Source: Baylisascaris procyonis (lineage: Eukaryota; Nematoda; Chromadorea; Rhabditida; Ascarididae). From it: a stretch of DNA of 64,000 nt. Positions within the stretch are counted from its first letter, which is position 1, and each line of letters starts with the position of its first letter. The translations under genes and the position numbers were made by a program. Where the stretch lies: contig JAZARR010000197.1 of assembly GCA_037389465.1 (NCBI GenBank), positions 8,519,501-8,583,500 of the forward strand, given 5' to 3'. Below the pieces are notes generated by a model that was not told where the DNA came from, did not search any database, and was given only the letters and a program-made list of their open reading frames with translations. Shown one piece after another: positions 12,097 through 27,000 of this stretch.

Positions 12097-15000
12097 ATGG
12101 ATGAGATGGTATTTACGATGGCAACCGTTGAAGATGAGGAAAGCGCCACCGAACGACCAGCGAAGAATAAAAAAAAATCGAAAGCCGATACAGCACTTGA
12201 AAAATTCGCACTTGCTACTGTCTCTAAAAGTGAGTTCCATTTTAATGACATTGCAATCAGCAAATTATTTAATGAATTTAAAAAAAAAAAAATGCATTCG
12301 CTAAGATTTACGAAGAAATCGATAGCTGTTGTGCTTTTCTAATGGCCAATGCAACATTGCAATTGGGACAACGTGTAATGAGTGTAAATATTTTTGCAAT
12401 GTAAACTTTGCCACTATGTGCTTTTTAGATTTTTCTATATTTATTGCTAAGTGTATCTTTCAGAAATTGATGGTCTCAAAGCGGAATTCGCTTCATTGAA
12501 AGCATTTGCACCTCAAAAAATGGAGCAAACCGCATTTGCAGCTAATAAGACACGTAACCGATATAGCAATGTGCCATGCTACGATGCGACACGTGTTGTT
12601 CTCAAGTATGCACATTTCTCTTCAAAAACTTAGTGCAAGTTTGATTTTGTGCTTGAGCATGAGCTCGAACTCGTATATAAGCATGAGCTTGAACCTAAGT
12701 ATAAGCATGAGCCTGAGCCTAAATATACTCTTTTATAAGTGCTGCTCTCACACTGCTGGTTTAACCTCAGCTCATCACATTCGGAATGCTTGGATCCATT
12801 AAGCAAATAATCACTCGTTTTATTTACATCATTAAAAATCAAAAAAAGAGAGAAAAAAATGCAGGATGATAGCAGCAAAAATAAATCGAAAAATGAAAAG
12901 CAATCGCAAATGAATAAAATTTTTTAAAATTTGTTTTATTGATTAAGAATGAATATTTCATTAGAAGAAAAAAGGTTTTTTTTCTAAAATTTGATATTTT
13001 ACTATTATAATCTACTCTAGATACATTCGTACATTAAAAATTATATATTATAATATATAATATGAAAATATAATATAAAAAATAATAACAATGAATTCTT
13101 TTTTTTTTGCAGATATGATGTACCACCGGAAGTGGATTATATTCATGCGAATTATGTGAAAACAACATTATGTAAACTTGATAATAGATATATTTGCACA
13201 CAGGTGAGAGGATATTAGAAATTATTATTATTGTTGTTTAATTAACAAATCTCAATTGTGAATATTCTCTTAGCATAGAGTTTTCATTAGCAAAACTCTA
13301 ATGCAGCAGTAAATATTATTAAAATTATAGTAAAAAATGGAGGACGATCTTGGTACGCGACGAGAACGGACGAAAGGAATTTAGGAAGGAAAAACTTCAC
13401 ATCAGTTTCGGCGGAAGCGTCGTTCGCCTCTCTCCTTCACTTGTCTCCATTGGTTTTTCCTCGCATCCATAGCTGATAGGTAGTCATTTTTTTGGGTTTA
13501 TTTATAGGGTCCAATGGATGCGACGGTGAATGATTTTTGGCGGATGGTTTGGCAAGAGAAGCCAAGAAGTATCGTCATGTTATGCAAACTCACCGAAGGT
13601 GGTAAACCAAAATGTGCGCAATATTTCCCACTCAAAACGGGCGAAACACGACAATTCGGCAAAGTGGTCGTACAAAATTTCAAAACTACATCGCCTGCAT
13701 CCGAGACTGTTCGTTTTTTTTATTTGATTGCATTTTATTAATTTCAACAAAGATTGCTCATGAGTAAATTGTTTGTGTTACTTTTAAAGTAATAACGAAT
13801 AATAGAGATTATTCAAATTGCAACATTTTTAGAAAAGGGTTGATGAAAATATCTTCCGAGGGAGACTAGAAGGGAAGGGAACATGGGGGGAGGGTAGGTG
13901 GGAGAGAGGGTAAGGGTGATAGTGGATCTCAATCGTATATGCAGCAGTGGATGTGTCATCCATTTCATTCGACTATAAAAATCTCATTGCAATTAAAAGT
14001 ATCAATAACAACTTGAAATAGATTAATAATATTCCATCGCATCCGTGACAAAGGATACAAAAGTTGTTGATGATATTTTAGGTATTCGAAGCAGTACAGT
14101 TAAATGTATGTGTCACTGGTGAACCGACAATCAGGATAACATTATTCAAATGGCTTGATTGGCCAGGTAAATAAAAAGAACTTATTGAAAAAAGATTTTC
14201 TAACTATCGCCAAGCAGCGTCATATCAGCGGTTTGCAATAAAGACACGTTCGAAGGTTATCATCATTGGCGCTTATTGAACAGACTATTGCACTTCGGCC
14301 GATATCCTTTCCCTCACAAACGGGAATGCTAGTAGATCCACTGAGGTTCGTAGAAAGGTACTTCTCCAAAAGACCATGAAATCCGACGAGTCAGCCAGCG
14401 AAGGTCATCATGCACATTGCCTTCCTTTTGTCCTGTGAATGGAAGCCTCGTAGGTCGATTGGTGAATACCGTTCTGAACGCAAACAGTTGTCGGGGACGC
14501 ACTCTAGCTTAAATCCAGATTCAACTGCAACTATTGACGATGTTGAAGACTGCTGGAGGACAAAATTCGCTCATCTGCAATCATTCAGAGTGCTGCAATG
14601 GTTTTTTTTTTCAAAATCGTTCAAAACAACTGACCAAAACCGGTTTATACAATTTGTCGAATCAGTTTGAGGAGTTAATTTCGGAGCCAAATATAGGAAT
14701 CGACTCCGATAATAGCAAAGTGATGAGTAAATAATTGTGGTTTAGATTTTGGAGTGCCGGCATCAGGAATGGGAATGCTGCGTATCCTTCGTCAAGTTCG
14801 TGATTTCCCAAATACAACGGCGATTGTTCATTGCTCGGCGGGTGTTGGCAGAACGGGTACAATGGTCGCATGTGAAATTTGCCTAAAAATTCTTCTCGAA
14901 GGAAAAGAATTAAGTGTTAGTTTTATCTCATCACTTCCCCAAGGTCATGGCACTTTTCGCTTGACCTTTGTGATCGGACTAGTCAATAATCCCATAGAGA

Positions 15001-15648
15001 GTTGGAATGATGAAACATTCAATTGCTGTTAATGTTCACACTTTCTAGTGTCTTTTCCAAGTCAAAACTCCCATTTACATGGTATTCAAGATTGTAATTT
15101 ATGCTGCAAGGTTGACTTCAACTTATCGACGGACATAGAGCTGATGAATATTTGTAAAAATTTGCAATCCGTTAAAAAGCATTTTCACAAATGAATTTCT
15201 AATGTCTATGGTAGTAGTAATGCAGATGGGAAGGATAAAACTTGAAATATTAGCTAAAAGAAAGAGAACTCATAGTTTAGTATGGGATGATAGAAATTTT
15301 TCTATCTGTAAATCCCTCCTTCTACAATATTATTTTATCTTTCGCTCTCTTTTGGGAATGATTTTTTTTTATTAAATCTCTACAATATTTTTTTTTTTAT
15401 TTTTATTATTACGGTGTTTTCTTCGCCGCATTTTTCTTTATTTCTCCCATATTATTCAAATAATATTTCAGCCAATTGATGTAATAAAAGAGATGCGAGG
15501 TCAACGTGCAGGTGCCGTACAAACCGAAGGTCAATATGTTTATTTGCATAAAACATTACTCGAATATATTAACGCTAAAAAGATCGCTAAGGAAAAAATT
15601 AGCGAATTTTTTAACGTCTATAAAATATATCAAAAAAAAGCTATTTAA
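12097..15648 (+). CDS. Non-receptor protein tyrosine phosphatase, nematode type
   Basis: Dephosphorylates phosphotyrosine. Exons 12097-12229, 12464-12605, 13113-13203, 13508-13708, 14082-14166, 14746-14915 and 15472-15648 join in frame to 332 aa. The lysine-rich N-terminus (KNKKKSK) is followed by a lead-in helix of the type seen in nematode single-domain PTPs. The catalytic domain has the pTyr loop NRY (76-78), YIHANYV, a GPM..TVNDFWRMVWQE block, the WPD loop (W216-P217-D218), the P-loop HCSAGVGRTG with C247 and R253, and the Q-loop QTEGQY (Q291, Q295). All catalytic residues are present, so it should be active. Donors of exons 4 (GTTCGT) and 6 (GTTAGT) are non-consensus but are fixed by frame and homology. 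No signal peptide or membrane segment is visible. Relatives in C. elegans are numerous, many with male-germline expression; which subfamily this belongs to cannot be told here. Confidence 0.93.
12656..12727. repeat. 24-bp tandem repeat, three copies
   Basis: Three adjacent 24-bp units each begin AGCATGAGC and end TATA. They lie in intron 2 of the phosphatase gene. Confidence 0.8.
14167..14745. other. Phosphatase intron 5 with a more complex insert
   Basis: Unlike the AT-rich introns around it, 14210-14640 has mixed composition and an open 86-codon + frame at 14410-14670. I recognise no domain. It may be a fragment of a mobile element. Exons 5 and 6 splice across it without frame change. Confidence 0.4.
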
Positions 15649-15665
15649 TGATTTTCTATTAATTT

Positions 15666-15671
15666 AATAAA
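15666..15671 (+). terminator. Candidate poly(A) signal of the phosphatase gene
   Basis: AATAAA 18 nt after the TAA stop at 15646-15648. This is rather close to the stop, but compact 3'UTRs are common in nematodes. Confidence 0.5.
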
Positions 15672-18005
15672 ATTGTTTTATGCAAATTTTTATCATTTTT
15701 ATTTATGAATGATTATGGGAACCCAAATTGTAACCAACCCGATCGGCGATATTCTATCATTGCTTTTCAAAATGGGATTTATTAAAAAATTGCTAGCTAG
15801 ATTCTTGATTTTTCTTTATCGCAATTCATCAACTTAGAATATGGTCCCCGAACTTGGAAATTGAAATTTTAAAAATTAAAAAAAAAAAATTTTCTTTTTT
15901 TGAAATTTTTCAACGGATTAAATTTTAATACAAATGTGGAATATCTTTGAACAATCAAATAATCGGTAGACAAACAACAGTGCCATAAAAAAGTTGAAAG
16001 AAAATGTGATCTTTGGTAGAAGAGCGCGACTGACGAACATGCCTAGCTTCTTCTCTTATAATCCACTCTAATATCGCATACAAAATTTTGTGTCCATATA
16101 CTCCTCATCACTAAGTCATAATACTCGAAAATGTTAGGTATTACTTGATTACTATTATATTTTCTTACTTATATTATGTCATAATTCCATTCAAGCAACT
16201 CCATATATCGAAAGAATATGCGAAATATCATATTCTCGGAAGTGCTGACTAAGATGAATTTTTGAAAAGCTATCGACAAACCTAAAAGGCATATCTTTCA
16301 TTTCCGCTTAAGAATTTAATACATGAAAAATTAAATGAAGTATTCAACTATACGATGCTGAAATAATTGTGCATTCTTCCTTTGCTTGATATACTAATGC
16401 TTTCGTTTACTAATAATATTGTCAATGATATACACTGAATATGTTCCATATTGCTTGCATAATAAATTCTAACAAATGATTTTATGAGCGGTCACATTGC
16501 AATTGTACATTTATGGAAGGTAACTCTACATCTGAAGATGTCAGGTGGGTATAGGTGACTCTTCTGAGGTCATTCTAGACGGTACGGTAATCACGAGAAA
16601 TTGGCTATCGCGAGTCGTTTGTGATACGGTAAACAAATCTGTAAACAAGTCGCATTTCCGTTGAACAATGCAACAGAAATACGATTAGTCATTTTGAATA
16701 GCAATATTCATGCTGCGTTATGTTGCTAATCGGTGGGTTTGTACAAGTACTGAGCCCTGAAGGATAAGTTGATGAGACTCATCATACTGTTCATGAGCGA
16801 GTATAAATATCGTAATACATCGAATAGAACCTCCTGTGGCTTCTAACGAATTCCCCAATTTTCTAGACGAAAGCTATTTTCGAGGAGAGCAAAATTATCG
16901 AATGGAGGGACTACATTTTGAGGTTCTAAAATAAATGGATAGATCAATAATACACACAAAGAGGAGTAATTAAAAAATACAAGTGAAAGGATTAAACAGT
17001 TAAGTATGCACCTAAAACAGCAGAATTTGGCCAGGCTCTTAGCGTCCCCAACTTTTTCAACTTTTTTTCGATCGTCGGGACCATCGAGCTCACACAGCTC
17101 GCAAGGAGTTGTCTTCCATTTTATGAAATAGTGATATATGCGTGCGTATGAGCATGTAGCTTGCGATCAGAGATGGGATGCCCTTTTAAAGAGACCACCA
17201 ACGAACAACGCAAGTTCAATGCTACATGTTCCTAAGGGCAATCGAGGACGACCAACATCCTCACTGTGAAGTTCCAAAGTGCCCCACATGTACAACATGA
17301 TGTTGTACTAAAGAAAATGCTTTTCGAACTACAAGTATTAGAACAAAGCTATGAGCGCACTTCGGTGACATCATGTGTACCTTTTGAAATCGATGATCAT
17401 TGAGCACTGGGGACAACCTTTCAGATGTACTGAAAAGAAGAATGAACTTTTTAAATTGAAATAGTGATCTATTTTGTGGTGTGATAAAATAAATGCTTCG
17501 TATGATACTGCAACACCCTTCGTATAGTTGATTAAGGAGGGTGAAGGGGGGGGAGAAGGGGGAAGGAGAAGTATGTATGGAAGAACTATATCTAAATAAA
17601 AGAGAAATTTGATTTCACTATCCTCTTCAAATATTTACTCCTGAAGACAAATCGTAGGAAAAATAATGCAAAAATAAATACAATTGAATATGATCACAAC
17701 CCGTTTAATAAATAAGCCACTAATTACTTGCAATTTGAAGAAATATAATCAAATTGAAACAACAGCGATAAATGAATGCATTTTACATTCACTATAGTAT
17801 AAACAATAACAATCGATATTCATATCTCTCACAAAACCGAAATTGAACTGAGTCATAAATGAGACGGGGAGGGAAGCAGATAAATTTTCATAGTTTTTCC
17901 TATCTCCAATTCCACCATCCTCTTGCCAAGTTAGCAGAGCTCATTTTATGAGATCCTCTCAACTGTGCTATCCTCGTTTTCATTAAATTCAAGCAAAGAG
18001 ACTAT
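15672..18005. other. Convergent intergenic region
   Basis: Lies between the 3' ends of the phosphatase (+) and EXT2 (-). AT-rich with a mixed-composition patch at 17030-17420 and a short G-rich purine run near 17540-17570. No reading frame with a recognisable domain and no RNA gene was seen. Confidence 0.5.
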
Positions 18006-21000
18006 TCAAAGCGTTTGAACTTGCCGAAATGAATCGTCAATCGGTGTGATTGAGGAATAACGATACGGTGATGAACCATAACTGAATGATGAAAAAATGA
18101 ACGATTTTTCATTGATCCATGTTGGAAATACATCAAAACATTCGAATCGTTGCATTACTTGTCGTGTTGCCCAAATCGATATACCATTTGTGATGCAATC
18201 TGAAAGAAATTTTTTTAATTATTACCTTCCAATGATTGTTTTCAATTGCAAAATTCTAACAATTGATGTACCCACGAAAATAGGAAGAAAAATTTAGCTG
18301 AAAAAGAACACCTATCGCTGTTTTTCTATTCGTTCTCCTTGTCTTCCTCGACTCATTTCTGCCTCTCGCTATCCAAAAAAAAAAAAAAAAAACAACTAGA
18401 AATCTAGGAATGAGGAATCTTGGAAAACTTACCCGGACAGCCGAACTTCTTTCTTAGCCTCACCTTTAGTGGACACTTTCCAGTCAAAGTACTGATCAAA
18501 AAATTCATCGCAATATCCTCACAATTCCCATCTGTTGGCATACAATTACGCATTAACACCGGAAGTAAATTATGATAGAGAATACCATAATACTGAAAAT
18601 AAAAACCCTATTTTATGAATATTTCAACGATGTAAACGTTTCATTCATTTCGATGAAGTACATTTTGAGTTGAACACAATTAGAAAATAATATGAGATTC
18701 TTCTCTCCAACTTTTAAATTATTTTCATCATACAATAGATATTTAAAATATTATAGGCAATTAACTAAGAGAATATTATAATCGATTATTTATATATTTT
18801 AAAAATCAACTTCAGTGAATATTTTTGATCCGTAAAATTAGCGCAAACAGTGAATGATTATCGATGAATGAATATTCGAAAAAAAAACATTACCTGGCAA
18901 ATATATTCAAATTCCGTCAAAGTATGTTGCTAATAAAAAGAAATTCCACATTTCATCGGTCACTTTATTATATTTCATTTCGGTAAATATTGTGGATATA
19001 ATAAGTCATTCATCATGTTTCAGCGAAAATTTACTGACTAATATTCTTTCTCGGTTCTCCACCTCTATTAAATTCAAGAATATTAACTTCTCCATATCAG
19101 CCGTCTTTTGCGTTATCACTGTAATTCCTTAGCTTAATTTACCTGGCTCATATTAATTAGGTAAACGAGCCTCAAATGTTTGTTGTTTTTTTATTACTGA
19201 GGAAATAAAAACTTGATGTCTATTCTATACAGAACATCATCTATTTAATACAGAAGATCGCTAATTATTTTCATTTTTGGCTAACGTTTTCGGCTCTACC
19301 GTTTGTTGGATCGTTTGGACTTTTTCCGGATCACATTGCATGGTGGTGCTTTCCAGACCCATAAAATTTCGTCCGTGTTTTCCGCTCCGTTGCCGAGTTA
19401 TTCCGGTCAGGTACCCGTTTTCACACTTGAGCATTTTTGCTTATATCTTTTTGTTGGATAGGTGAATTTTTAATTTCTTTTTTTTTTCGTGCATTTGTGG
19501 CTTCAGGGGATATTTTTTGAAGTGGGCGTGGATTTGTGAAAAAATTCTGGATATGAAAAATTTTTCCGGAATTCTTTCAAAATATATGTGGGGTAATCCG
19601 GAAACGTTTATTATTTCGTTATTGTTTAATATTTTTGCTAAATTTTTACAGGACCTCTTGGGAATTTTGGTCCCGACTTGTCGGTGAAGAAAGATTGTGG
19701 ATATTTGATAATCCGGAAGAGATATCCGTTGCGGAACCGGAAAATCGATTTTTGCCCATATCTCGCTCCTGGATGCATGAATCGGGGTGAAGTTTTTTTA
19801 TTTCTCATCATTTGTGAGTGGCTATTGGAATCCTGAAAAAAATTCCCCCTAGGGTTGAAAAAGTTGGCAAATTGCCAACTTCGTTTTTATAACTTTTTTC
19901 CTGTTGCTCGCACAGTTTTCTCATCTACTACAAGTTTTCATCTCCTTTCAAGCCGATTTCAAATATATCAATTGGGTTTTGCTCTGATGCACGATTTTCA
20001 GGACACCCGGAAAATTTTTTTATTTTTGGCCATAACTTTTTACCGGATAAGCAGAGAGACGCGCACGTAGCGCCATTGAACGCCGCAGGCGATTTCCTTT
20101 CCAACGGTCTATAACATGCCTAGGCTATCTCCACGGGATATACTGGAAAACGCATCTGGCGGCGAAATAGTACACTAAAGTGAGAGAGTCAGAGAAATAA
20201 AATTACGCGCGTTTATAACTCGGCCAATTTTTGACGGATTTTCATGAGATTTCCTTTATTCGAATCAGTATTCAATCCTCTTTCGAACGATGTATACATC
20301 TTGTGGGTTTTTCCGAAAAGTAGATGAGAAAAAAATTAAAATTAAGATTATAGTGTAATTTAATAGAGAATGAATTTTTTCCCATAGCAAGAACTGCGTC
20401 CAGACGAAAGCAGGGGGTCGAAGGGGGCGGCAGCCCTCCCCGCGCGGGGGGTTCAGGGGGGCGGAGCCCCCCCTGACCTTAATATAAGTACTGAAATAAA
20501 AAATATTTAGTTAATAGGTTCGTATGGTCACTTCTTCCTGCGATCTACATAGGTTCTATTCCTTTCTTCTTCCTAGATTCTTTTATTTTCATTTATTTTT
20601 CACATTCTTTTTCAATGGTGTGTACTTTCCCGATTCATTTTTTGAACATTTGTTCGCTTAAAAAATTAAAATATGTCAAATTTCTATTGAAATGCACTAT
20701 ACTTGAGATTTCGGAATTTTTTTCTCTGCAACGATTAGGTCCATGGAAGAACGATTTGCTTTTTTCGACACAGTTTTAAAAGCTCTATCAAACGATATAT
20801 AGATTGTTAGATTTCGGTAGAAAACCTGAAAATCGAATCGACTGGCCAGAATTTCTGAAATCTCGATTTTTGCGATTTTGGTGGTTGTCGTTCTCGGCCG
20901 ATATCTCATATGGTGCTAAACGGTTTTCCGTTTCGCCATTGGCTTGCCGAGACTTCTCGATCGGTATATGGATTACCGCCGTAGGGCAAATAGGAGCCGA

Positions 21001-24000
21001 GAAAAAAATTCCCAAAAATCGCAATTTTTGGATCCTAAGGGGGTAGGGTAGGTAGGTAGTACACGCGACTTTTCGAAAAATATTTTTTGTCTCCAATTTC
21101 GATGATTTTAGTATCGCAAGATAGCTCTTGATCAGCTGATCACGAATATGTGCATCATGTGCTGCTTAACGCGAAAAAAAGGAAACTACAGGTGTGCAAA
21201 TGTTGTATTTTTGTATAAATGACCTGCAATTTATATTTTCGATTTTTTTTCTCGGCAACGGTGACGCCTACGGCGCCGCGGATTGTTTCTCTCAACACAA
21301 CTTTCAAGCCTCTATCAAATGATATATAGCTTGTTAAATTTCGAAACAGAAGTTAAAAACCGAATTGACCGGCCAGAATTTCGCAAATCTCGATTTTTGC
21401 AATTTTGGGGTTCTCGTTCTCGGCCGCTATTTCATATGGTGTCAAACGGTCTTCTAATTCGTCATCAGCTTGCCGAGACCTCTCGAACCGCGTATAAAGC
21501 ACCGCTCGGGGGCAAACAGGAGCCGAGAAAAAAAAACCCGCAAAAATCGCGATTTTTCAATCGTAAGGGGGTAAGAACAGGGAACATTTCGAGAAATATT
21601 TTTCGTCTCGGATTTCGACAAATTTGCTACCAGACGATAGACCTCGATGAGCTGATCACGAATATATGCACCACTTGCTCCTTTCTTTGAAGCAGGACGA
21701 AGTTAAAGGTGCACGAATGTTTTATTTTTATATAAATGTACTGCAATTTATATTTCGGATTTTTTTCTCGACAACCGTGAGGTCTACGGCGCTGCGGGTT
21801 CCTCGTTCAATACAACTTTCAAGGCTCTATCAAATGACATATAGCTTATTAAATTTCGAAACAAAAGTTGAAGACCGAATCGACCGGCCAGAATTTCGCA
21901 AATCTGGGTTTTTGCAATTTTGGGGTTTCCCGTTCTCGGCCGCTATTCCATGCGGTGTCGAACGGTCTTCTGATCCGTCATCAGCTCGCCGAAACCTCTC
22001 GAACGGTTTGCGGTGCATCGCTTTAGGATGAATACCGGCCGAGTAAAAGAACCCCGAAATTCGCAATTTTTCGACCGTGAGGGGGTAATACAGGGAAGTT
22101 TTCGAGAAATATTTTTAATCTTCAATTTCGCTGATTTTGGTATCAAACGATAGAGCTTGATGAACTGATTACGATCATGTGCGCTGTTTGCTGTTTAACG
22201 TGAAAGGAAGGAACTTATACGTGTACGAATGTTGTATTTGTTTCTCGATAGCGGTTAGGCCTAGGCAGTTACGGTTTGCTCCATCGAGCACATCTTCGAA
22301 AGCTCTATCGAACGATATATAATTCTTTATATTTCGAGAGAAAGGTTGAAGACCGAATCGACCGGCCAGAATTTCGCAAATCTGGGTTTTTGCAATTTTG
22401 GGGTTTCCCGTTCTCGGCCGCTATTCCATGCGGTGTCGAACGGTCTTCTGATCCGTCATTAGCTCGCCGAAACCTCTCGAACGGTTTGCGGTGCATCGCT
22501 TTAGGATGAATACCGGCCGAGTAAAAGAACCCCGAAATTCGCAATTTTTCGACCGTATGGGGGTAATACAGGGAAATTTTCGAGAAATATTTTTAGTCTT
22601 CAATTTCGCTGATTTTGGTATCAAACGATAGAGCTTGATGAACTGATTACGATCATGTGCGTTGTTTGCTGTTTAACGTGAAATGAAGGAACTTATACGT
22701 GCACGAATGTTGTATTTTCCTACAAATCTACTGTAAATGATATTTCCGGTTTTTTTTTCTCGATAGCGGTTAGACCTAGGCAGTTACGGTTTGCTCCATC
22801 GAGCACATCTTCGAAAGCTCTATCGAACGATATATAATTCTTTATATTTCGAGAGAAAGGTTGAAGACCGAATCGACCGGCCAGAATTTCGCAAATCTGG
22901 GTTTTTGCAATTTTGGGGTTTCCCGTTCTCGGCCGCTATTCCATGCGGTGTCGAACGGTCTTCTGATCCGTCATTAGCTCGCCGAAACCTCTCGAACGGT
23001 TTGCGGTGCATCGCTTTAGGATGAATACCGGCCGAGTAAAAGAACCCCGAAGTTCGCAATTTTTCGACCGTTAGGGGGTAATACAGGGAAGTTTTCGAGA
23101 AATATTTTTAGTCTTCAATTTCGCTGATTTTGGTATCAAACGATAGAGCTTGATGAACTGATTACGATCATGTGCGTTGTTTGCTGTTTAACGTGAAAGG
23201 AAGGAACTTATACGTGTACGAATGTTGTATTTTCCTACAAATCTACTGTAAATGATATTTCCGGTTTTTTTTCTCGATAGCGGTTAGGCCTAGGCAGTTA
23301 CGGTTTGCTCCATCGAGCACATCTTCGAAAGCTCTATCGAACGATATATAATTCTTTATATTTCGAGAGAAAGGTTGAAGACCGAATCGACCGGCCAGAA
23401 TTTCGCAAATCTGGGTTTTTGCAATTTTGGGGTTTCCCGTTCTCGGCCGCTATTCCATGCGGTGTCGAACGGTCTTCTGATCCGTCATTAGCTCGCCGAA
23501 ACCTCTCGAACGGTTTGCCGTGCATCGCTTTAGGATGAATACCGGCCGAGCAAAAGAACCCCGAAATTCGCAATTTTTCGACCGTATGGGGGTAATACAG
23601 GGAAATTTTCGAGAAATATTTTTAGTCTTCAATTTCGCTGATTTTGGTATCAAACGATAGAGCTTGATGAACTGATTACGATCATGTGCGTTGTTTGCTG
23701 TTTAACGTGAAATGAAGGAACTTATACGTGCACGAATGTTGTATTTTCCTACAAATCTACTGTAAATGATATTTCCGGTTTTTTTTTCTCGATAGCGGTT
23801 AGACCTAGGCAGTTACGGTTTGCTCCATCGAGCACATCTTCGAAAGCTCTATCGAACGATATATAATTCTTTATATTTCGAGAGAAAGGTTGAAGACCGA
23901 ATCGACCGGCCAGAATTTCGCAAATCTGGGTTTTTGCAATTTTGGGGTTTCCCGTTCTCGGCCGCTATTCCATGCGGTGTCGAACGGTCTTCTGATCCGT

Positions 24001-27000
24001 CATTAGCTCGCCGAAACCTCTCGAACGGTTTGCGGTGCATCGCTTTAGGATGAATACCGGCCGAGTAAAAGAACCCCGAAGTTCGCAATTTTTCGACCGT
24101 TAGGGGGTAATACAGGGAAGTTTTCGAGAAATATTTTTAGTCTTCAATTTCGCTGATTTTGGTATCAAACGATAGAGCTTGATGAACTGATTACGATCAT
24201 GTGCGTTGTTTGCTGTTTAACGTGAAAGGAAGGAACTTATACGTGTACGAATGTTGTATTTTCCTACAAATCTACTGTAAATGATATTTCCGGTTTTTTT
24301 TCTCGATAGCGGTTAGGCCTAGGCAGTTACGGTTTGCTCCATCGAGCACATCTTCGAAAGCTCTACCGAACGATGTATAACTCTTTATATTTCGAGAGAA
24401 AGGTTGAAGACCGAATCGACCGGCCAGAATTTCGCAAATCTGGGTTTTTGCAATTTTGGGGTTTCCCGTTCTCGGCCGCTATTCCATGCGGTGTCGAACG
24501 GTCTTCTGATCCGTCATCAGCTCGCCGAAACCTCTCGAATGGTTTGCGGTGCATCGCTTTAGGATGAATACCGGCCGAGTAAAAGAACCCCGAATTTCCC
24601 AATTTTTCGACCGTATGGGGGTAATACAGGGAAATTTTCGAGAAATATTTTTAGTCTTCAATTTCGCTGATTTTGGTATCAAACGATAGAGCTTGATGAA
24701 CTGATTACGATCATGTGCGCTGTTTGCTGTTTAACCTGAAAGGAAGGAACTTATACGTGTACGAATGTTGTATTTTCCTACAAATCTACTGTAAATGATA
24801 TTTCCGGTTTTTTTTCTCGATAGCGGTTAGGCCTAGGCAGTTACGGTTTGCTCCATCGAGCACATCTTCGAAAGCTCTATCGAACGATATATAATTCTTT
24901 ATATTTCGAGAGAAACGTTGAAGACCGAATCGACCGGCCAGAATTTCGCAAATCTGGGTTTTTGCAATTTTGGGGTTTCCCGTTCTCGGCCGCTATTCCA
25001 TGCGGTGTCGAACGGTCTTCTGATCCGTCATCAGCTCGCCGAAACCTCTCGAATGGTTCGCGGTGCATCGCTTTAGGATGAATACCGGCCGAGGAAAAGA
25101 ACCCCGAAATTCGCAATTTTTCGACCGTAAGGGGGTAAATACAGGGAAATTTTCGAGAAATATTTTTAGTCTTCAGTTTCGCTGATTTTGGTATCAAACG
25201 ATAGAGCTTGATGAACTGATTACGATCATGTGCGCTGTTTGCTGTTTAACGTGAAATGAAGGAACTTATACGTGTACGAATGTTGTATTTTCCTACAAAT
25301 CTACTGTAAATGATATTTCCGGTTTTTTTTCTCGATAGCCGTTAGACCTAGGCAGTTACGGTTTGCTCCATCGAGCACATCTTCGAAAGCTCTATCGAAC
25401 GATATATAACTCTTTATATTTCGAGAGAAAGGTTGAAGACCGAATCGACCGGCCAGAATTTCGCAAATCTCGGTTTTTGCAATTTTGGGGTTTCCCGTTC
25501 TCGGCCGCTATTCCATGCGGTGTCGAACGGTCTTCTGATCCGTCATCAGCTCGCCGAAACCTCTCGAATGGTTTGCGGTGCATCGCTTTAGGATGAATAC
25601 CGGCCGAGTAAAAGAACCCCGATGTTCGCAATTTTTCGACCGTGAGGGGGTAATACAGGGAAGTTTTCGAGAAATATTTTTAGTCTTCAGTTTCGCTGAT
25701 TTTGGTATCAAACGATAGAGCTTGATGAACTGATTACGATCATGTGCGCTGTTTGCTGTTTAACGTGAAATGAAGGAACTTATACGTGTACGAATGTTGT
25801 ATTTTCCTACAAATCTACTGTAAATGATATTTCCGGTTTTTTTTTCTCGATAGCCGTTAGACCTAGGCAGTTACGGTTTGCTCCATCGAGCACATCTTCG
25901 AAAGCTCTATCGAACGATATATAACTCTTTATATTTCGAGAGAAACGTTGAAGACCGAATCGACCGGCCAGAATTTCGCAAATCTGGGTTTTTGCAATTT
26001 TGGGGTTTCCCGTTCTCGGCCGCTATTCCATGCGGTGTCGAACGGTCTTCTGATCCGTCATCAGCTCGCCGAAACCTCTCGAATGGTTCGCGGTGCATCG
26101 CTTTAGGATGAATACCGGCCGAGGAAAAGAACCCCGAAATTCGCAATTTTTCGACCGTAAGGGGGTAAATACAGGGAAATTTTCGAGAAATATTTTTAGT
26201 CTTCAGTTTCGCTGATTTTGGTATCAAACGATAGAGCTTGATGAACTGATTACGATCATGTGCGCTGTTTGCTGTTTAACGTGAAATGAAGGAACTTATA
26301 CGTGTACGAATGTTGTATTTTCCTACAAATCTACTGTAAATGATATTTCCGGTTTTTTTTTCTCGATAGCCGTTAGACCTAGGCAGTTACGGTTTGCTCC
26401 ATCGAGCACATCTTCGAAAGCTCTATCGAACGATATATAACTCTTTATATTTCGAGAGAAAGGTTGAAGACCGAATCGACCGGCCAGAATTTCGCAAATC
26501 TCGGTTTTTGCAATTTTGGGGTTTCCCGTTCTCGGCCGCTATTCCATGCGGTGTCGAACGGTCTTCTGATCCGTCATCAGCTCGCCGAAACCTCTCGAAT
26601 GGTTTGCGGTGCATCGCTTTAGGATGAATACCGGCCGAGTAAAAGAACCCCGATGTTCGCAATTTTTCGACCGTGAGGGGGTAATACAGGGAAGTTTTCG
26701 AGAAATATTTTTAGTCTTCAATTTCGCTGATTTTGGTATCAAACGATAGAGCTTGATGAACTGATTACGATCATGTGCGCTGTTTGCTGTTTAACGTGAA
26801 AGGAAGGAACTTATACGTGTACGAATGTTGTATTTTCCTACAAATCTACTGTAAATGATATTTCCGGTTTTTTTTCTCGATTGCGGTTAGGCCTAGGCAG
26901 TTACGGTTTGCTCCATCGAGCACATCTTCGAAAGCTCTATCGAACGATGTATAACTCTTTATATTTCGAGAGAAAGGTTGAAGACCGAATCGACCGGCCA

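Noticed and set aside
18903..18938. Small minus-strand exon-like segment (acceptor TTTATTAG, donor GTAATG) reading [12 protein letters not shown]
   Set aside because: Phase compatible, but EXT2 homology runs directly from the exon ending FYHK to the one starting YYGILY, with no room for it.
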